NCBI GenBank assembly: GCA_024958655.1
Contig: JANWUR010000002.1
Location: forward strand, 124,001 to 188,000
Source of the DNA: Cyanobium sp. FGCU6
GTDB lineage: Bacteria > Cyanobacteriota > Cyanobacteriia > PCC-6307 > Cyanobiaceae
Reading direction: 5' to 3'
Length of the DNA stretch: 64,000 nucleotides
The notes under the pieces are model-generated. The model saw nothing but the letters and a program-made list of their open reading frames with translations. It was not told the DNA's origin and did not search any database. Numbering within the stretch: position 1 is the first letter of the stretch; each line of letters begins with the position of its first letter. Of the stretch, positions 9,265 through 16,734 are shown piece by piece. The translations under genes and the position numbers were made by a program.

Positions 9265-10755
9265 TCAGCCGACACGCCTTGCCAGCAGCGCCGCCAGCTC
9301 CCCACGCACCTGGTCCAGGGGCCTCGTCCAGTCGTCGCTCCTGTCCTGGCGGAACAGCCGGACGGACGCGTACCAGTGGGAGATCTCGCCGTCGCCTCGC
9401 TGTCCCCAGCGCCAGCTGGGCGCATCCTCAAGCAGGGCCCAGGTGGGGGTTCCCAGCGCACCGGCGAGATGAACCGTGGTGTTGGAAATCGAGACCACGA
9501 GATCGCAGGCAGTGATGAGGGCCGCCAGGTCATCGAGGTTGTTCAACGTGTCCACCCCCTCGGCCTCCACCACCTCGATTCCGGTGGCCTTGCGCAGCGC
9601 CTGGAGGTCGTCGGTCACCGGTCCGTACTGCAGCGACACCAGCAGCACGTCCGGGCCATGGAGGGCGGCGGCCAGCTCGGCCAGAGGAATGGACTTGCGC
9701 CAGGCAAGATCCGCGCCCCGGCTGGCCCAGGAGATGCCGCACACCAGCCGGCCACCGGGGGCGAGCTGCTCCCTCAGGGTCTTGTTCCGCTGCGGATCGG
9801 CCTGCAGGAAGGGGGCGCGATGGGCGAGAAAGTCGCCCAGTTGTCGGCGCAGGTGGCGACCCAGGGATCCCATGGCGATCTGGGCCTCCCAGGCGCTCTC
9901 CTCCAGCGGGGCGAGAGGATCGGAAAAGCGCAGGGCCGGCAGGGAGCGCTGCAACAGGGGCTGAAGGCGGGGGTCGGCCCGCAGGGTGACCGCTGGAACC
10001 AGGTCCAGAACCTCCCGCAGCATCGTGGCGAAAAGGATCTGATCGCCCACGCCCTGCTCGCCCCACACCAGCAGCCGCTGCACCGCCCGCTCCGGCGTCC
10101 ACTCCGGAAGCGTGCCGGGTAGGTGATCGGCCCGGAAGCTCCGGGTGAGCCAGCGCCACTCGTACTTCTGCCAGGCTTCCTCAAACTGGCCGCAGCGCAG
10201 CAGCCCGAGCGCCAGTCCCCACTGAGCATCTGCGTGGTACGGATCCGCAGCGATGGCCTGCTGGAAGCATGCGTTGCCCTCTTCCGCGTCCCCGAGCTCC
10301 TGGAGAATGTTGCCCAGCTGGGTGAGCAGGCCGGGGTCTTCGGGTCTGTGGCCCAGAGCCTGGCGAAACAGCGCGAGCGCCTCCTCGAGCCTGCCCTGGG
10401 AGCGGAGCGCCACCGCAAGGTTGGCGAGCAGATCGGGGTCATCGGGGCGCAGGTCGAGCGCCCGCTGGAGGTGGCCGACGGCTGCGGCCGAGTCTCCACG
10501 CAGCAGGCAGAGGGTGCCGAGGTTGGCATGGGCCCAGGGATGGGACGAACCCTCGCTGACCAGAGCAAGAAACTCCTGCTCGGCCTGCTCGTGCAAGCCC
10601 CGTTGGAGGAGCTTGGTGGCCTGATCGACACGCCGTGCATCGAGGGAAGCGGAAAGGCCCAGCACCCCACCGGCCCGTTGCTTGCGAGGCACCCCGGCAC
10701 CCTTCGCCGAAGACGGCTTGCCGAACCCGCCGGTGGTCCTTCCTGCCGGTGTCAT
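9265..10755 (-). CDS. TPR protein with GT9-like glycosyltransferase domain
   Basis: This is a 496-residue protein with about four tetratricopeptide repeats in its first half (HPWAHANLGTLCLLRGD, ADAQWGLALGLLRCGQFEEAW). The C-terminal half resembles the family 9 (heptosyltransferase-like) glycosyltransferases often fused to TPRs: VWGEQGVGDQILFATML, CGISWASRG, VSLQYG and LVVSISNTTVHLAGALGTPTW. It probably acts on surface polysaccharide or glycoprotein. ATG 10755 is chosen. An upstream in-frame ATG at 10773 exists, but a TATAGT -10-like box at 10789-10794 would leave almost no leader for it. The gene is divergent from the acyltransferase at 10843. Donor and acceptor are unknown. Confidence 0.8.
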   Translation of the reverse strand: MTPAGRTTGGFGKPSSAKGAGVPRKQRAGGVLGLSASLDARRVDQATKLLQRGLHEQAEQEFLALVSEGSSHPWAHANLGTLCLLRGDSAAAVGHLQRALDLRPDDPDLLANLAVALRSQGRLEEALALFRQALGHRPEDPGLLTQLGNILQELGDAEEGNACFQQAIAADPYHADAQWGLALGLLRCGQFEEAWQKYEWRWLTRSFRADHLPGTLPEWTPERAVQRLLVWGEQGVGDQILFATMLREVLDLVPAVTLRADPRLQPLLQRSLPALRFSDPLAPLEESAWEAQIAMGSLGRHLRRQLGDFLAHRAPFLQADPQRNKTLREQLAPGGRLVCGISWASRGADLAWRKSIPLAELAAALHGPDVLLVSLQYGPVTDDLQALRKATGIEVVEAEGVDTLNNLDDLAALITACDLVVSISNTTVHLAGALGTPTWALLEDAPSWRWGQRGDGEISHWYASVRLFRQDRSDDWTRPLDQVRGELAALLARRVG

Positions 10756-10842
10756 GGCGCGACCCGATCCCATCCGGCAGGGGTTGCAACTATAGAAAGG
10801 AGTCTTCCGGCCCGCCCAGGCGCGGCCGCTCCGAGCCCCCCC

Positions 10843-12180
10843 ATGCCCGCCGGCGCGCCCCTCACCTTTCTGCCGCCCCGCCTGGATCGCCGCGTGCTCT
10901 GGGCCTGCCGCCGCGGCCTGCCCCTCTGGCTGCGGCGCAGCGCCCGCATCGACCGGGTGGATGTGGAGGGCCAGGAGCGTCTCGCGGCGGCCCTGGAGCG
11001 TTTCCGCCAGGGCCAGAGCCGGCTGCTGCTGGCCTTCCGCCACCCGAGCATCGACGATCCCGGGCCGATGGCCCGGCTGCTGTGGAGCCAGCGCCCCCCG
11101 GCCCACGCCCAGTTCCTCTACGACCGCGGCATCCCGCTGTGGGCGGGCGATGCCATCGGCTGGCTGCTGCCGCGGCTCGGCGGCTGCTCGATCCAGCGGG
11201 GCAAGCTTGACCTGCCGGCCCTGCGCACCGCTCGGGAGCTGCTGCTCGAGGGTCCGTACCCCTTCGCCGCCGCTCCGGAAGGCGCCACCAACGGCCACAA
11301 TGAGGTGGTGAGCGCCCTGGAGCCGGGCGTGGCCCAGCTGGCCTTCTGGACCGCCGACGACCTGGCCAAGGCCGGCCGGCCCGAAGCCACCGAACTGCTG
11401 CCGATCGGCCTGCAGTACACCTACAGCAGCCCCATCTGGCCCGCGATCGAGGAGCTGCTCGCCCAGCTGGAGCGGGACGCGGGCCTGCACCCCGACCCAG
11501 CTCGCTCCCTCGATCCCGAACGCCTCTACAACCGGCTGATCGCCCTGGCGGAACGGATGCTGGGCCTGCTCGAGCGCTTCTACCGCGAGGCCTACCGCCG
11601 CGATCTGCCCGCGCTGCCCCCCCGGAACGACGGCGACGACCCGGCCCGGATCGGTGAGCGGCTGCCCCGGCTGCTGGACGCAGCGCTGGCGGTGGTGGAG
11701 CAACCGCTGGGGATGGAGGCCCGTGGGGATCTGGTGGAACGCTGCCGCCGCATCGAGCAGGCCAGCTGGGAGCGCCTCTACCCCCCCGCCAACGGGCAGG
11801 GGGAGGTGTGCGCACTGGAGCGGGGGCTGGCCGATCGGCTGGCGGAGGAGACGGCCCGCCGCCTGTGGCACATGCGCATGGTGGAGGCGTTCGTGGCGGT
11901 GAGCGGCCACTACGTGCGGGAGTCCCCCAGCCAGGAGCGCTTCGCCGACACCCTGCTGCTGCTCTGGGACACCCAGTGCCGCATCCTCGGCAGTGATCCG
12001 GGCCAGCGGCCGCGGCTGGGGCGGCGCCGGGCCTGGGTGCGGATCGCCCCTCCCATCGCCGTGCAGGAGCGTCTGCCGGCCTACCGGGCCGACCGCCGGG
12101 CTGCGGTGGCCGCCCTCACCGCCGACCTGCAGACCACGCTTCAGGCGCTGATCGTTCCCTCCTGCAGCCGCGCCCTGTAA
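10843..12180 (+). CDS. PlsC-like acyltransferase family protein
   Basis: This 445-residue protein carries the glycerolipid acyltransferase signature. HPSIDD gives the HX4D catalytic motif at about residues 66-71, and PEGATNGHNEVVSALEPGVAQLAFW resembles the later P-E-G block. This suggests transfer of an acyl chain to a lysophospholipid or a related acceptor. The rest of the protein is a cyanobacterial C-terminal extension rich in Leu, Arg and Glu without a recognisable domain, so it is not a plain PlsC. No strong membrane helix is visible. Its 3' end overlaps the tail of the convergent oxygenase gene by 40 bases. Confidence 0.75.
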   Translation: MPAGAPLTFLPPRLDRRVLWACRRGLPLWLRRSARIDRVDVEGQERLAAALERFRQGQSRLLLAFRHPSIDDPGPMARLLWSQRPPAHAQFLYDRGIPLWAGDAIGWLLPRLGGCSIQRGKLDLPALRTARELLLEGPYPFAAAPEGATNGHNEVVSALEPGVAQLAFWTADDLAKAGRPEATELLPIGLQYTYSSPIWPAIEELLAQLERDAGLHPDPARSLDPERLYNRLIALAERMLGLLERFYREAYRRDLPALPPRNDGDDPARIGERLPRLLDAALAVVEQPLGMEARGDLVERCRRIEQASWERLYPPANGQGEVCALERGLADRLAEETARRLWHMRMVEAFVAVSGHYVRESPSQERFADTLLLLWDTQCRILGSDPGQRPRLGRRRAWVRIAPPIAVQERLPAYRADRRAAVAALTADLQTTLQALIVPSCSRAL

Positions 12181-12776
12181 TCCTCCAGGCTGCCGGCGTT
12201 GATCCAGCCGGTGGCGATCGTCTTGGTGTGGGTGGCGCTCACCCGGCCGCGGTGGATGTGCGAGAGGCCGGCGGGGAAGATCACCAGCTTGCCCTTCTCG
12301 GCCTCCACATGGTGGTCCTGCCAGTGGAACTCGGTGCCGCCCTCGGGCAGGGAGTTGCAGTAGAGGATCCAGGCCAGCACCCGGCGGATCGGCTCGGTGG
12401 CCTCCTCGGTGGTGGTCCAGTCGCAGTGCCAGGCGTGGAAGCCCTCGCCGGGGGCATAGCGCTGCAGGTTGAACAGGGGGCAGACGAACAGCGAGCGCTC
12501 CGGCGCGCACTCCAGGAACAGGGGCCGCTCCGCCAGCCAGCGCTGCAGCCCCGCCGAGACCCCCCGCAGAATCACCTCGGCCAGGCCGTGGGCCTCGGGG
12601 TCGGAGCGGTCGAAGGCCACGAGGCTGATATCGGTGGACACCTTCGCCGGTATGGCGGGATCGTTGCCGAAGGCGGTGCCGGGGCGCTGCAGTTCGGTCC
12701 GGCGGTCGAAGAAGGCCTCCACCGCCTCCGCCAGGGCCAGGTAGCCGCTGCTGCGGAACTCTCCGATCAGGCGCAT
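12141..12776 (-). CDS. 2OG-Fe(II) oxygenase family protein
   Basis: This is a 211-residue prolyl-4-hydroxylase-like dioxygenase. The iron ligands are visible as HCD (in FHAWHCDW) and the distal His in LSHIHRGRVS, with a basic 2-oxoglutarate-binding segment just after it. Proteins of this fold hydroxylate proteins or small metabolites using iron and 2-oxoglutarate; the substrate here is unknown. It starts at ATG 12776, inside the end of the upstream gene (12767-13222), so the two are translationally coupled and may work together. Its tail overlaps the convergent acyltransferase gene. Confidence 0.82.
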   Translation of the reverse strand: MRLIGEFRSSGYLALAEAVEAFFDRRTELQRPGTAFGNDPAIPAKVSTDISLVAFDRSDPEAHGLAEVILRGVSAGLQRWLAERPLFLECAPERSLFVCPLFNLQRYAPGEGFHAWHCDWTTTEEATEPIRRVLAWILYCNSLPEGGTEFHWQDHHVEAEKGKLVIFPAGLSHIHRGRVSATHTKTIATGWINAGSLEDYRARLQEGTISA

Positions 12777-13222
12777 GGCTCGCTCCAGGGCACCGCGGTG
12801 ACAGCCTCCAGGGCCTGCCAGCGGGTGCGGTCGGCCACCAGCCGCTCCAGCAGACCCACCCGCTTTAGAGCCGAGGCCACCCGCTCCGGATCGAGGGCGC
12901 CGGCGGCCGGGCCCAGGGGCAGCACCAGCACCTGCCGTTCCGCCGGATCGGCCATCACCTGCAGGTCGAGATCCACGAGCTCCCGCTCGAAGAACGTGCG
13001 CCGCATGCGGCCGGTGAGCACCGGCCCGAGGGCCGCGGCGAAGGCCTCGAGGGCGGCGGGGTCGCCGGAGCAGCCGCAGTTCAGCGCCAGCCAGATCAGC
13101 AGCTTGGCCCAGCTCTCCACCGTCCACACGGGCGGAAAGCTATCCCGGTGCTGGCGCACCAGTTCAGCGATGGCGAAGTCGATCAGGGTGGCCTGCAGGG
13201 CCGCCACGGGCGGTTTGTCCAT
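12767..13222 (-). CDS. Conserved hypothetical protein, partner of the oxygenase gene
   Basis: I do not recognise a family in this 151-residue protein. It starts at ATG 13222 (MDKPPVAALQATL); a longer in-frame extension to 13282 is Pro-rich and unlikely to be translated. It has a helical N-terminal half containing WTVESWAKLLIWLALNCGCSG, then a basic segment (GRMRRTFFERELVDLDLQVMADP) and a short valine-rich strand (RQVLVLPLG). There is no signal peptide or membrane helix. It overlaps the 2OG-Fe(II) oxygenase gene by 10 bases, so it may supply or bind that enzyme's substrate (inference). Confidence 0.65.
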   Translation of the reverse strand: MDKPPVAALQATLIDFAIAELVRQHRDSFPPVWTVESWAKLLIWLALNCGCSGDPAALEAFAAALGPVLTGRMRRTFFERELVDLDLQVMADPAERQVLVLPLGPAAGALDPERVASALKRVGLLERLVADRTRWQALEAVTAVPWSEPCA

Positions 13223-13298
13223 GCCCCCATCCTCACCGGCGGCGGGCAGGGGGAACGGCAACGGGCAAACTGCAGGGGACACGTGGGGGGAAGACCCG

Positions 13299-13553
13299 AT
13301 GGCCCTGGATCTGAACGACCCGGAGCTCGAGTTCGCCGATCTGGTCTACGCCTACCAGAGCTGGGTGATGGCGGTGATCAACGACGAAAAACTGGGCGGC
13401 GACAAACTGCTCACCGAGGAGATCGCCGACGACGCCCTCAACGCCATGCGCTTCCTGCCCGATGTGGTGACCAGCGCGATCGAGACCACCCTCGCCCGCG
13501 TGTACGACGTGGACAGCGAGGAGCTGGCCGAACTGCTCTACCCGGAGGGCTGA
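13299..13553 (+). CDS. Small acidic conserved hypothetical protein
   Basis: This 84-residue, strongly acidic protein (MALDLNDPELEFADLVYAYQ...) is predicted to be mostly helical, with no membrane helix or cysteine. The composition and the tidy ending DSEELAELLYPEG suggest a real, conserved cyanobacterial protein of unknown function. A purine-rich GGGGGGAAGA lies just before ATG 13299. It sits 5 bases upstream of the solute-binding lipoprotein gene and appears to head a three-gene operon with that gene and the MscS channel. Confidence 0.7.
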   Translation: MALDLNDPELEFADLVYAYQSWVMAVINDEKLGGDKLLTEEIADDALNAMRFLPDVVTSAIETTLARVYDVDSEELAELLYPEG

Positions 13554-13558
13554 GCGGG

Positions 13559-14845
13559 ATGCTCCGGGGTCTGGGGTGGCGGATAGGGCCCCTCGCCCTC
13601 CTGTTCGCCCTGCCCCTGGCCGGCTGCCGCCAGGGGCCCGCTCCCCTGACGGGCGAGCAGGGCGGCGCGCAGGGCAACGACGTGCACGGCGCGATCGTGC
13701 TGGCGGTGGGCATCAACAACGACGACACGATCGACGCGGCCCTGCTGGAGGATCTGAACCAGCGGGTCGGGGATCTGATCCGCAGCTATCGCACCCTCCA
13801 TCCGCGGGTTCATGTGGAGCTCCAACCGTTTCCGGAGGATCGCCTGGCCGGCGAACTGAAGCGGCGCAGCCGGGACGGGCTCGCCCCCGATCTGGTGATG
13901 GTGAACGGCACCACCGCCCGCAGCCTCTCCCAGCAGGGTCTGACCCGGCCGATCCGCATCCCTGACGCGGTGGCCGATGAACTCGACCCCGGTGCCCTGG
14001 CCCGGGTGCGTCAGCCGGATGGCCGGCTGATCGGCCTGCCCCTGCTGCTGCAGCCCCAGCTGGCCTGCTACGACCGTCGTCGTGTCAAAGAGCCCCCCAC
14101 CACCCTGGAGGAGCTGCTGGCCCGCAACGGCGGCCGCATGCAGGCGGGTCTGCCGATCGATCCCATCAACCTCGCCTGGACCCTCGGCCCCCTCGGCACC
14201 CTGGACACGGTGAAGCGCCTGGCCGATGGCCAACCGGCCACCGCCAGCGATCGGGCCCGGATGCGCGCCTGGCTCGACTGGCTGGCCAACGCCCACCTGC
14301 AGCAGGGGATCCATTTCCTCACCGACCAGGACGCCCTGGTGAAGGGGCTGGCCAACGGCCGGTTGGACTGGATCTCGTGCCGCAGCACCCAGCTGGGGAG
14401 GCTGCAATTGCGGCTCGGCCCGCATCTGGGTGTGACGGTGCTGCCTTCGGGGCCCGGCGGGCCGGCCTCCCCGATCACCCGCGAACGCCTGCTGGCCTTC
14501 GGCATCAACTCCACCCCGACCCAGCGCCGGGCTGCCGAATCGCTGGCCAGCTTCAGCATCAATCCCCTGGTGCAGCGCACCATCACCCTGCGCGATCTCA
14601 CGAGCCTGCCGGTGAACCGCAAGTTGCACCTCCCCACCGGAAGCTCCAGGACTCTCGAGACCCTGGAGGCGGCCCGGGCCCAGGGGGCCGTCAACGAGGC
14701 GGCCACCATGCCCCTGCTGCACGTCGACGCCGAGGGTACCGAGCGCTTCCGCCGGCTGATCAGCGGCTTCCTCTACGGCGAGATCGACGCCGAGACCACC
14801 AGCGGGCGCCTGGTCCGGGCCCTGTCCGCGCAGAGTGCCCCATGA
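13559..14845 (+). CDS. Extracellular solute-binding lipoprotein (ABC sugar-binding type)
   Basis: This 428-residue lipoprotein has a signal peptide ending in the lipobox LAGC (acylated Cys23). The mature part has the layout of family 1 solute-binding proteins: PDLVMVNGTTARSLSQQGL, LIGLPLLLQPQLACYDRRRV, a helical hinge, and a late segment INSTPTQRRAAESLASF like the 'more than one residue removed' part of sugar binders. No ABC permease or ATPase gene is nearby, so it is an orphan binder or shares a transporter encoded elsewhere. It is joined to the MscS gene by an ATGA overlap at 14842-14845, which hints at a shared role in osmotic or solute balance (inference). Confidence 0.8.
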   Translation: MLRGLGWRIGPLALLFALPLAGCRQGPAPLTGEQGGAQGNDVHGAIVLAVGINNDDTIDAALLEDLNQRVGDLIRSYRTLHPRVHVELQPFPEDRLAGELKRRSRDGLAPDLVMVNGTTARSLSQQGLTRPIRIPDAVADELDPGALARVRQPDGRLIGLPLLLQPQLACYDRRRVKEPPTTLEELLARNGGRMQAGLPIDPINLAWTLGPLGTLDTVKRLADGQPATASDRARMRAWLDWLANAHLQQGIHFLTDQDALVKGLANGRLDWISCRSTQLGRLQLRLGPHLGVTVLPSGPGGPASPITRERLLAFGINSTPTQRRAAESLASFSINPLVQRTITLRDLTSLPVNRKLHLPTGSSRTLETLEAARAQGAVNEAATMPLLHVDAEGTERFRRLISGFLYGEIDAETTSGRLVRALSAQSAP

Positions 14846-16101
14846 ACGGCCCGGAGACCCTCCTGCCCGAGGTGGCCGGCTGGGGCGGCTACCTGCTGCG
14901 GCCAACCGTGCTGATCCAGGTGCTGATCGTGGCCCTGGTGCTGGCGGCCGAGGCCCAGCTGCGGCGTCACGCCCGGCCCGACCGGCGCCAGGCGCTGCTG
15001 CGCCCCCTCAGCCTGCTGCTGCTGGCGCTGCTCACCGCTCTGCTGGCCCTGGCGGGACGCCCCTGGGGACTGGCGGCCTTTCTGAGCTGGGCTCTGGCGG
15101 GCTGGAGCGCCCTGAGGCTGCTGCACAGGGCCCTTGCGCACGTGATCGAGCCTGACTCGCTCAAGCTGATCGACAGCCGGCTGCTCCGCCCGATGTATCT
15201 GGTGGTCGTGGCGCTGGCGCTGATCGATCGCTTCGACAACCTGCAGGACCTGGCCCTGGTGCCGCTGGGGTCGTGGTTCGGCAGCAGGGTGAACCTCGGC
15301 CAGCTGTTCGGGGCGACGGTGACGGTCTACCTGCTGGCGATGGGAACGGGCCCGCCGGCCCAGGGGGTGGCCTGGCTGGCGCAGCGCTTCCTGCACATCA
15401 GCGACGGCAGCCGCCGCGCCCTGGCGCTGATGCTCCGCTATCTGGCGGTGGGGCTCGGTGTGGTCTGGGCCCTTGACCACATCGGCGTCAACGGCACCGC
15501 CCTGCTGGCCGTGGCCGGGGGCCTGTCGGTGGGCCTGGGGTTCGGCATCAAAGAGGTGTTCTCCAATTTCATCAGCGGCCTCTGGCTGCTGTTCGAGGGA
15601 TCGGTGCGGCCCGGCGAGGTGCTGTTCGTGGAAGGGGATCCCTGCGAAGTGCGCAGCCTGGGCCTGCGGGCGGCCGTGCTCTGGCGCGATCGCGACAACG
15701 CCGAACTGGTGGTGCCCAACCAGACCTTCTTCACCGCTGCCACCACCACCTACACCGGCACCGATCGCCTGCGGCGCAGCCAGGTGCTGGTGGGCGCCGC
15801 CTACCGGCACGATCCCGCCATCGTGATCAGCCTGCTCGAGGCCACCGCCGCCGCCTGTCCGCGGGTGCTGGCCGCACCGTCACCGCGGGGCCTGCTGCTC
15901 AGCTATGGCGATTCCGCCATTCAGTACGCCCTCCGCTTCTGGATTGCCGATCCGATGGACAATGTGTCGATCTGCAGCGAGGTGCAGGTGGCGGTGTGGC
16001 AGGCCTTCCGCCAGCACGACATCGAGATCCCCTTCCCCCAGCAGGTGCAGTACCAGGTCGAGCTTCCTCCCCCCCCGGATGCCCCCACACCGCCGCTCTG
16101 A
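14842..16101 (+). CDS. MscS-family mechanosensitive channel
   Basis: This is a 419-residue small-conductance mechanosensitive channel of the inner membrane. Several N-terminal helices (about 15-190) lead to the pore-lining helix with its Gly/Ala pattern (VAGGLSVGLGFGIKEVFSNFISGLWLLFEG). The beta domain follows (VRPGEVLFVEG, VVPNQTFFTA), then a cytoplasmic alpha/beta cage domain. The extra N-terminal helices make it longer than E. coli MscS (286 residues), as in other cyanobacterial members. Translation is coupled to the upstream solute-binding lipoprotein by ATGA. The expected role is release of solutes on hypo-osmotic shock. Confidence 0.92.
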   Translation: MNGPETLLPEVAGWGGYLLRPTVLIQVLIVALVLAAEAQLRRHARPDRRQALLRPLSLLLLALLTALLALAGRPWGLAAFLSWALAGWSALRLLHRALAHVIEPDSLKLIDSRLLRPMYLVVVALALIDRFDNLQDLALVPLGSWFGSRVNLGQLFGATVTVYLLAMGTGPPAQGVAWLAQRFLHISDGSRRALALMLRYLAVGLGVVWALDHIGVNGTALLAVAGGLSVGLGFGIKEVFSNFISGLWLLFEGSVRPGEVLFVEGDPCEVRSLGLRAAVLWRDRDNAELVVPNQTFFTAATTTYTGTDRLRRSQVLVGAAYRHDPAIVISLLEATAAACPRVLAAPSPRGLLLSYGDSAIQYALRFWIADPMDNVSICSEVQVAVWQAFRQHDIEIPFPQQVQYQVELPPPPDAPTPPL

Positions 16102-16113
16102 CGCCTCCAGGCC

Positions 16114-16512
16114 TCAGAGATCGAGGCGAAACCACTTCTCGGCATCACGGGCGGCCCGGTCCTGACCAAGCTTGTGACCGAAGGCGAAGGATCCGGTGGC
16201 GGCAAGCATCGCCAGCAGGCCGATGCCGCTGCGGGGCGACCAGCTGCGGGAGGAGGGATCCTGGGGAGCTCCCACCACCGTGAGCAGGGCAAAGCCCACG
16301 GAGGCCAGGGTGCCGAGCCCATAGAGCAGCGGCACGCCCGTGCGCCGGGTCACAGCGTGCAGCAGCAGCACGGGCAGGCCCACCACCGGCAGACCGGAGC
16401 CGACGGCCCAGGCCCAGCGCTGCCGGGGGCCATCGGCCAGACGCCGCCGCATGGCCAGTCGCCGCCGGTCGCCGTCAACGACCACGGGAGGCGGGAGTGG
16501 AGGGGCTGTCAC
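16114..16512 (-). CDS. Hypothetical membrane protein
   Basis: This is a 132-residue protein with a Pro-rich N-terminus, an arginine-rich patch (RRRLAMRRRLADGPRQR) and about three hydrophobic segments near 33-52, 63-82 and 96-112. It ends DAEKWFRLDL. I recognise no family. The start at ATG 16512 lies within the end of the upstream small gene (stop 16475), a 38-base overlap, so the two are likely cotranscribed. Topology by the positive-inside rule would put the Arg patch in the cytoplasm. Confidence 0.6.
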   Translation of the reverse strand: MTAPPLPPPVVVDGDRRRLAMRRRLADGPRQRWAWAVGSGLPVVGLPVLLLHAVTRRTGVPLLYGLGTLASVGFALLTVVGAPQDPSSRSWSPRSGIGLLAMLAATGSFAFGHKLGQDRAARDAEKWFRLDL

Positions 16513-16693
16513 GCAGGGCCTGGAGGGCGTTCATCCCCAGGGCCATCGTCATGATGATCCCGGTGAGGATCAGCAGAAGCCGGAAGGTGCGGAACACAAG
16601 CCCCCCAAGCGTGGGCCCGCCGTTGGCGACGGGGCGTCGGGAGGGGGTTGCCTGAGCAGGCGCTGGGGCGGCCGGCCGCGGGGGGAGCTGCAT
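16475..16693 (-). CDS. Small single-helix membrane protein
   Basis: This is a 72-residue protein from ATG 16693. A Pro/Ala-rich N-terminal tail precedes one hydrophobic helix (FRLLLILTGIIMTMALGMNALQAL, about residues 35-58) and a short basic end. No family is recognised. It overlaps the next gene on the same strand (16114-16512) by 38 bases. Small proteins of this sort are easily missed, but the sharp hydrophobic segment and tight packing support it. Confidence 0.55.
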   Translation of the reverse strand: MQLPPRPAAPAPAQATPSRRPVANGGPTLGGLVFRTFRLLLILTGIIMTMALGMNALQALRDSPSTPASRGR

Positions 16694-16734
16694 CCTGGGG
16701 TGCCATCCGCTACACCTCCCATTGTGAACCGCGC

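Noticed and set aside
10123-10842. Extension of the acyltransferase frame upstream of ATG 10843
   Set aside because: It is antisense to the well-supported TPR/glycosyltransferase gene, and the family-like N-terminus begins at ATG 10843.
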